NCBI GenBank assembly: GCA_023451915.1
Contig: JAEXXS010000212.1
Location: 1 to 8,993 of the forward strand
Length of the DNA: 8,993 nt
Direction: 5' to 3'
Source: Pseudomonadota bacterium
GTDB taxonomy: Bacteria; Pseudomonadota; Alphaproteobacteria; Rhizobiales; Rhizobiaceae
The notes below the pieces were generated by a model. It saw only the letters and a program-made list of their open reading frames with translations, had not been told where the DNA came from and searched no databases. The stretch's first letter is position 1. The number at the start of each line of letters is the position of its first letter. Positions 6,301 through 8,993 of this stretch are shown here, in pieces. The translations under genes were made by a program, and so were the position numbers.

Positions 6301-7482
6301 GTGAAAATTGTTCCCTCTTTGCTGATCATGCTGTTTGCGGTCGCGATGACGAGCCTATGGGTGCTCGACAGGCGGCGAAAGCACATGCTGCTGTTCGGCC
6401 TGAGCTTTGCAGCATTTTCGCTTGGGCATTTCGTGCAGGTTTCTCCGCTTCTGCCGGATCTGCGGCAGACCTTTCTGCTGGCGATCGTGGTGCAACTTGC
6501 AGCCGGCTGGCTGTTCTGTCAGGCGGTGATGGTCCGCCTTGGGCGGGGCTTTCCTCCGATAACCGCGTCGCTGATCACGGTTTTAACGCTGGTCGCTGTC
6601 GGCCTGCTGGCCTGGCAGGGGGCAATTTACAGCTATCTCGTCGTTGCGGCCAATATCGGTCAGGGAGCGCTGGCCGCTATTCTGTGCTGGAAAGCCGGGC
6701 GCGGGCCGGGAGACCGGTGGATTGAAACGGCGCTGCGTCTGGTTCTGGCGCTTTTGGCGGCGCATTTCTTCCTGCGCAGCATCTTCACGATCGTCATGCT
6801 CGACGATGTGATGAGTTCCAGAGAATTGCTCGCCTTGCCCTATTGGTCATGGGTGACGGTGGCCGCGTCCATGGGCGGCGTTCTGCTTGGTCTCTTCATT
6901 TTGACCGTCGCTGCCCTCGATATCATCGACAAATTGCGCAATGAACGCGATGCCGATCCGCTGACAGGCCTTCTCAACCGGCGCGGCATGGAACTGCGCG
7001 CAAGACGCAAGCTCGCGAAGGGGCCGCCGGATGCGACCCATGCGGTCATTATTGCCGATATCGATCATTTCAAAGCGATCAACGACCAGTTGGGCCATGC
7101 GACCGGTGATCGGGTGCTGGTCGAGTTTTCGCATCTGCTGCAATCGCTGGCCGGAAAAGATGTGCTTGTCAGCCGGGTCGGCGGGGAGGAGTTTGTTCTG
7201 CTGGTCGCGGGCAGCGCCCAATCTTGCGAGCGTTTTGCCAAGCGGCTTTGCATCCAGGTCGGGCGACATTCATTTGCGGCGCTGCCGGGCGACCGCCGTG
7301 TGACATGCAGTTTTGGTGTCGCCATGCTGCGCGATGATGAAACGCTGTGGCAAACGCTGTCCCGCGCCGATCGCGCTTTGATGCGGGGCAAACATCGCGG
7401 ACGCAACCGCACAGTAACAGAGGGCAAGGAATTCGCGGCGTTTTCGAGCGATGCGCCAGCCCCCTATCGCCTGACGGGCTGA
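6301..7482 (+). CDS. membrane-anchored diguanylate cyclase (GGDEF domain)
   Basis: This protein makes the second messenger cyclic di-GMP from two GTP. It is 393 aa from GTG 6301. The start is uncertain: in-frame TTG 6286 and ATG 6328 are alternatives and none has a clear ribosome binding site. I preferred 6301 because 6328 would cut into the first membrane helix. About 210 N-terminal residues form seven hydrophobic helices, a sensor-like membrane module I cannot name, followed by a short linker (DKLRNERDAD). The GGDEF domain starts at DPLTG (219-223), has the metal-binding Asp253 in ADIDHFK and an intact GGEEF active site (294-298). The RxxD inhibitory site expected just before it is absent (GKDV instead). 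No EAL domain is present. Upstream dyads suggest regulated expression. Confidence 0.93.
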   Translation: MKIVPSLLIMLFAVAMTSLWVLDRRRKHMLLFGLSFAAFSLGHFVQVSPLLPDLRQTFLLAIVVQLAAGWLFCQAVMVRLGRGFPPITASLITVLTLVAVGLLAWQGAIYSYLVVAANIGQGALAAILCWKAGRGPGDRWIETALRLVLALLAAHFFLRSIFTIVMLDDVMSSRELLALPYWSWVTVAASMGGVLLGLFILTVAALDIIDKLRNERDADPLTGLLNRRGMELRARRKLAKGPPDATHAVIIADIDHFKAINDQLGHATGDRVLVEFSHLLQSLAGKDVLVSRVGGEEFVLLVAGSAQSCERFAKRLCIQVGRHSFAALPGDRRVTCSFGVAMLRDDETLWQTLSRADRALMRGKHRGRNRTVTEGKEFAAFSSDAPAPYRLTG

Positions 7483-7695
7483 TGCGGCGTTCCCCTCAGC
7501 GAGAGGAATTATCAACCACACGCCATTCGTAAAGACTTTAGTTACCATAATTCGCCATGCTGAAAGCGACCAATGCGGTCACTGCTTCGCTTCGGCCACT
7601 GCTTTGCCATGTCCTCTTCGCTTTTTTGCCGAACTGACATGCGAGGCGAGGCCGGAAGTGGAACCGCGAAGTCGAATTCCAGTCGGGTTAGTATT

Positions 7696-8993
7696 ATGGC
7701 GTGTGTGACAGAAGTGTATGGCTATGCGGCTCGGCATGGCGGCCGTATCGGCCTTCCGTTCAGTTTGCGTGGCATCTTGCGCGTAACGGCCTTTGCCGCG
7801 ACCGGGCTTGTCGCCGGCGGCTGGATGCTGACCACGCTTGGCACGCTTGAAACGGCCCTTCCGGCCTTTGCGCCTGTTGCTCCGGTCATGCGGCGCATTC
7901 CGGCCGCCATGCCGCAGGCGCTGGCCCTTGTCGACCAGACCCGTTCGCCCTCGCACAAGATGCGCGAGAGCTTCATCAAGGCCTATACGGCGGATGCCGC
8001 CTATTCCAACCTCGACTGGCGTCGCAACAAGATGGCCGAGGATCAGCCGATCATTGCCGATATCGGTCCGGATTCCGTCATCGAGCCCAAATCCGTAGAC
8101 GTTGCTTCGCTGATTGAGCCGCGTGCCGACCGGGTCAAACTGCCCGAGCCGGTGGTTGCAGTTGCTTCTGCCGCCGCTGCGACCGACAAAACGGGCGGCA
8201 GGGCGGCGCAACCTTCGCCAGCACCCGCTATGGCGCTTGGCTATGCCAGCGCGCCGCAAACGCCTGCCGCGCTTGTCGCGCTGGCCCAAATCCAGCCGCA
8301 GAACCCGACCGACATTCTGCCGCTGTCGAAGGCCGAAGAAGCCGATGCGGAGGAGGCGGCCACGCCCGATCTGCCGGTTGGCAAGGCGATACCGTTGCCG
8401 CAATCTGCGCCTGACCCGAAAACGGATATGACGGCTGACGACGATACCGATAGCAATATGTTCGTGCCGGACGATGTGCCTTTGCCCGGCGCAAAGCCGC
8501 CGCTCCGCGCCTCGCGGATGCATCCGAAGACACAGCTTGCCTATGCACCCGAAAGCGGCCTGACGGAGACGCCGGAGCCCGGTCTCTTCAGCCCGCTCAT
8601 CAATCAGGCTGCGCGCAGCCGCGTCGCCATCTATGATATTTCCGCCGCGACCGTCTATTTGCCGAGCGGCGAAAAGCTGGAAGCCCATTCCGGGATCGGT
8701 CGCATGCGCGACAATCCCACCTATGTGAACCAGAAGAACCGTGGCCCCACGCCGCCACACAGCTATAATCTGCGTATGCGCGAGGCGCTGTTCCATGGCG
8801 TTGAGGCGATCCGCCTGACACCGGCTGACGGCAACAACCGCTACAATCGCGACGGGCTGTTGGCGCATACATTCATGCTGGGACGCAACGGCGATTCCAA
8901 TGGCTGCGTGGTGTTCCGGGATTATCCGCGCTTCCTGCGCGCCTTCAAGCGCGGCGAGTTCAATAAGCTGGTCGTCGTGCCCCGGATGTCGTC
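7696..8993 (+). CDS. DUF2778 (Tlde1/L,D-transpeptidase-like) membrane-anchored protein, 3' truncated by window
   Basis: The frame is open from 7564 to the window end, with at least 432 residues from ATG 7696. The start is uncertain: ATG 7573 and ATG 7639 are in frame, but no site has a strong ribosome binding site, and 7696 is followed by the most protein-like sequence. A single hydrophobic segment at about residues 26-49 should act as a signal anchor, placing the rest in the periplasm. Residues of about 52-300 are Ala/Pro/acid-rich, low in aromatic residues and probably a disordered linker. From about 305 a DUF2778 domain follows (YLPSGEKLEAHSGIG, later GRNGDSNGCVVF), with candidate catalytic His391 and Cys404. 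DUF2778 proteins share the L,D-transpeptidase fold and act on peptidoglycan peptides; Salmonella Tlde1 is a secreted toxin. Here a housekeeping envelope role is more likely, as no secretion or immunity gene is nearby. Confidence 0.88.
   Translation, partial: MACVTEVYGYAARHGGRIGLPFSLRGILRVTAFAATGLVAGGWMLTTLGTLETALPAFAPVAPVMRRIPAAMPQALALVDQTRSPSHKMRESFIKAYTADAAYSNLDWRRNKMAEDQPIIADIGPDSVIEPKSVDVASLIEPRADRVKLPEPVVAVASAAAATDKTGGRAAQPSPAPAMALGYASAPQTPAALVALAQIQPQNPTDILPLSKAEEADAEEAATPDLPVGKAIPLPQSAPDPKTDMTADDDTDSNMFVPDDVPLPGAKPPLRASRMHPKTQLAYAPESGLTETPEPGLFSPLINQAARSRVAIYDISAATVYLPSGEKLEAHSGIGRMRDNPTYVNQKNRGPTPPHSYNLRMREALFHGVEAIRLTPADGNNRYNRDGLLAHTFMLGRNGDSNGCVVFRDYPRFLRAFKRGEFNKLVVVPRMS

Noticed and set aside
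7541..7551. GTTACCATAAT resembling a -10 or CtrA-type half-site before the DUF2778 gene
   Set aside because: The match to TTAACCAT is imperfect, no partner half-site or -35 is visible, and the distance to the chosen start is long.
7579..8868. Long open frame of 429 codons on the minus strand
   Set aside because: It lies opposite the DUF2778 gene, whose + frame gives a membrane anchor and a recognisable C-terminal domain. The minus translation is Arg/Gly/His-rich, which is typical of antisense shadows in GC-rich DNA.
7696..8993. Interpretation of the DUF2778 protein as a type VI secretion toxin
   Set aside because: No secretion component, adaptor or immunity gene is visible nearby, and the protein has its own membrane anchor and long linker.

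Overview
The window looks like part of an alphaproteobacterial genome, most likely Rhizobiales and probably Brucellaceae (Brucella, including the former Ochrobactrum). The reasons are the GC-rich coding style, tightly overlapping ABC-transporter genes, intergenic palindromic repeats of the kind scattered through Brucella and rhizobial genomes, and a DUF2778 protein with a long linker. The genus is an inference; no marker gene is present.

Positions 1-4527 (+ strand) are the downstream part of a peptide/opine/nickel-type (Dpp/Opp family) ABC importer operon: the 3' end of a DppB-type permease, a complete DppC-type permease, two ATPases (DppD-type and DppF-type) and an amidase-signature hydrolase. 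The four transporter genes are chained by ATGA start/stop overlaps, and the amidase follows after 16 bases, so they are probably co-transcribed. The likely logic is uptake of a small amide- or peptide-like compound followed by cytoplasmic hydrolysis. The substrate-binding protein would lie upstream, outside the window.

Positions 4528-4829 lie between convergent genes and hold two different palindromic repeat modules side by side. The second has terminal inverted repeats and contains a terminator-like hairpin for the operon. Its right terminus coincides exactly with the stop codon of the convergent exonuclease gene.

Positions 4827-5837 (- strand) encode a DEDDh 3'-5' exonuclease related to the DnaQ/epsilon superfamily, with an extra N-terminal segment and a conserved-looking C-terminal module.

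Positions 5838-6300 are a 463-base divergent intergenic region that becomes AT-rich from about 6100. It holds a marginal 39-codon ORF and three short perfect dyads just upstream of the next gene. Positions 6301-7482 (+) encode a seven-helix membrane diguanylate cyclase with an intact GGEEF site but no inhibitory I-site.

Positions 7696-8993 (+), open at the window edge, encode a membrane-anchored DUF2778 protein (L,D-transpeptidase-like fold, Tlde1 family) with a His/Cys pair near the C-terminus. No clearly novel multi-gene system is visible. The most unusual signals are the repeat-derived stop codon, the dyad cluster in front of the cyclase, and the architecture of the DUF2778 protein.
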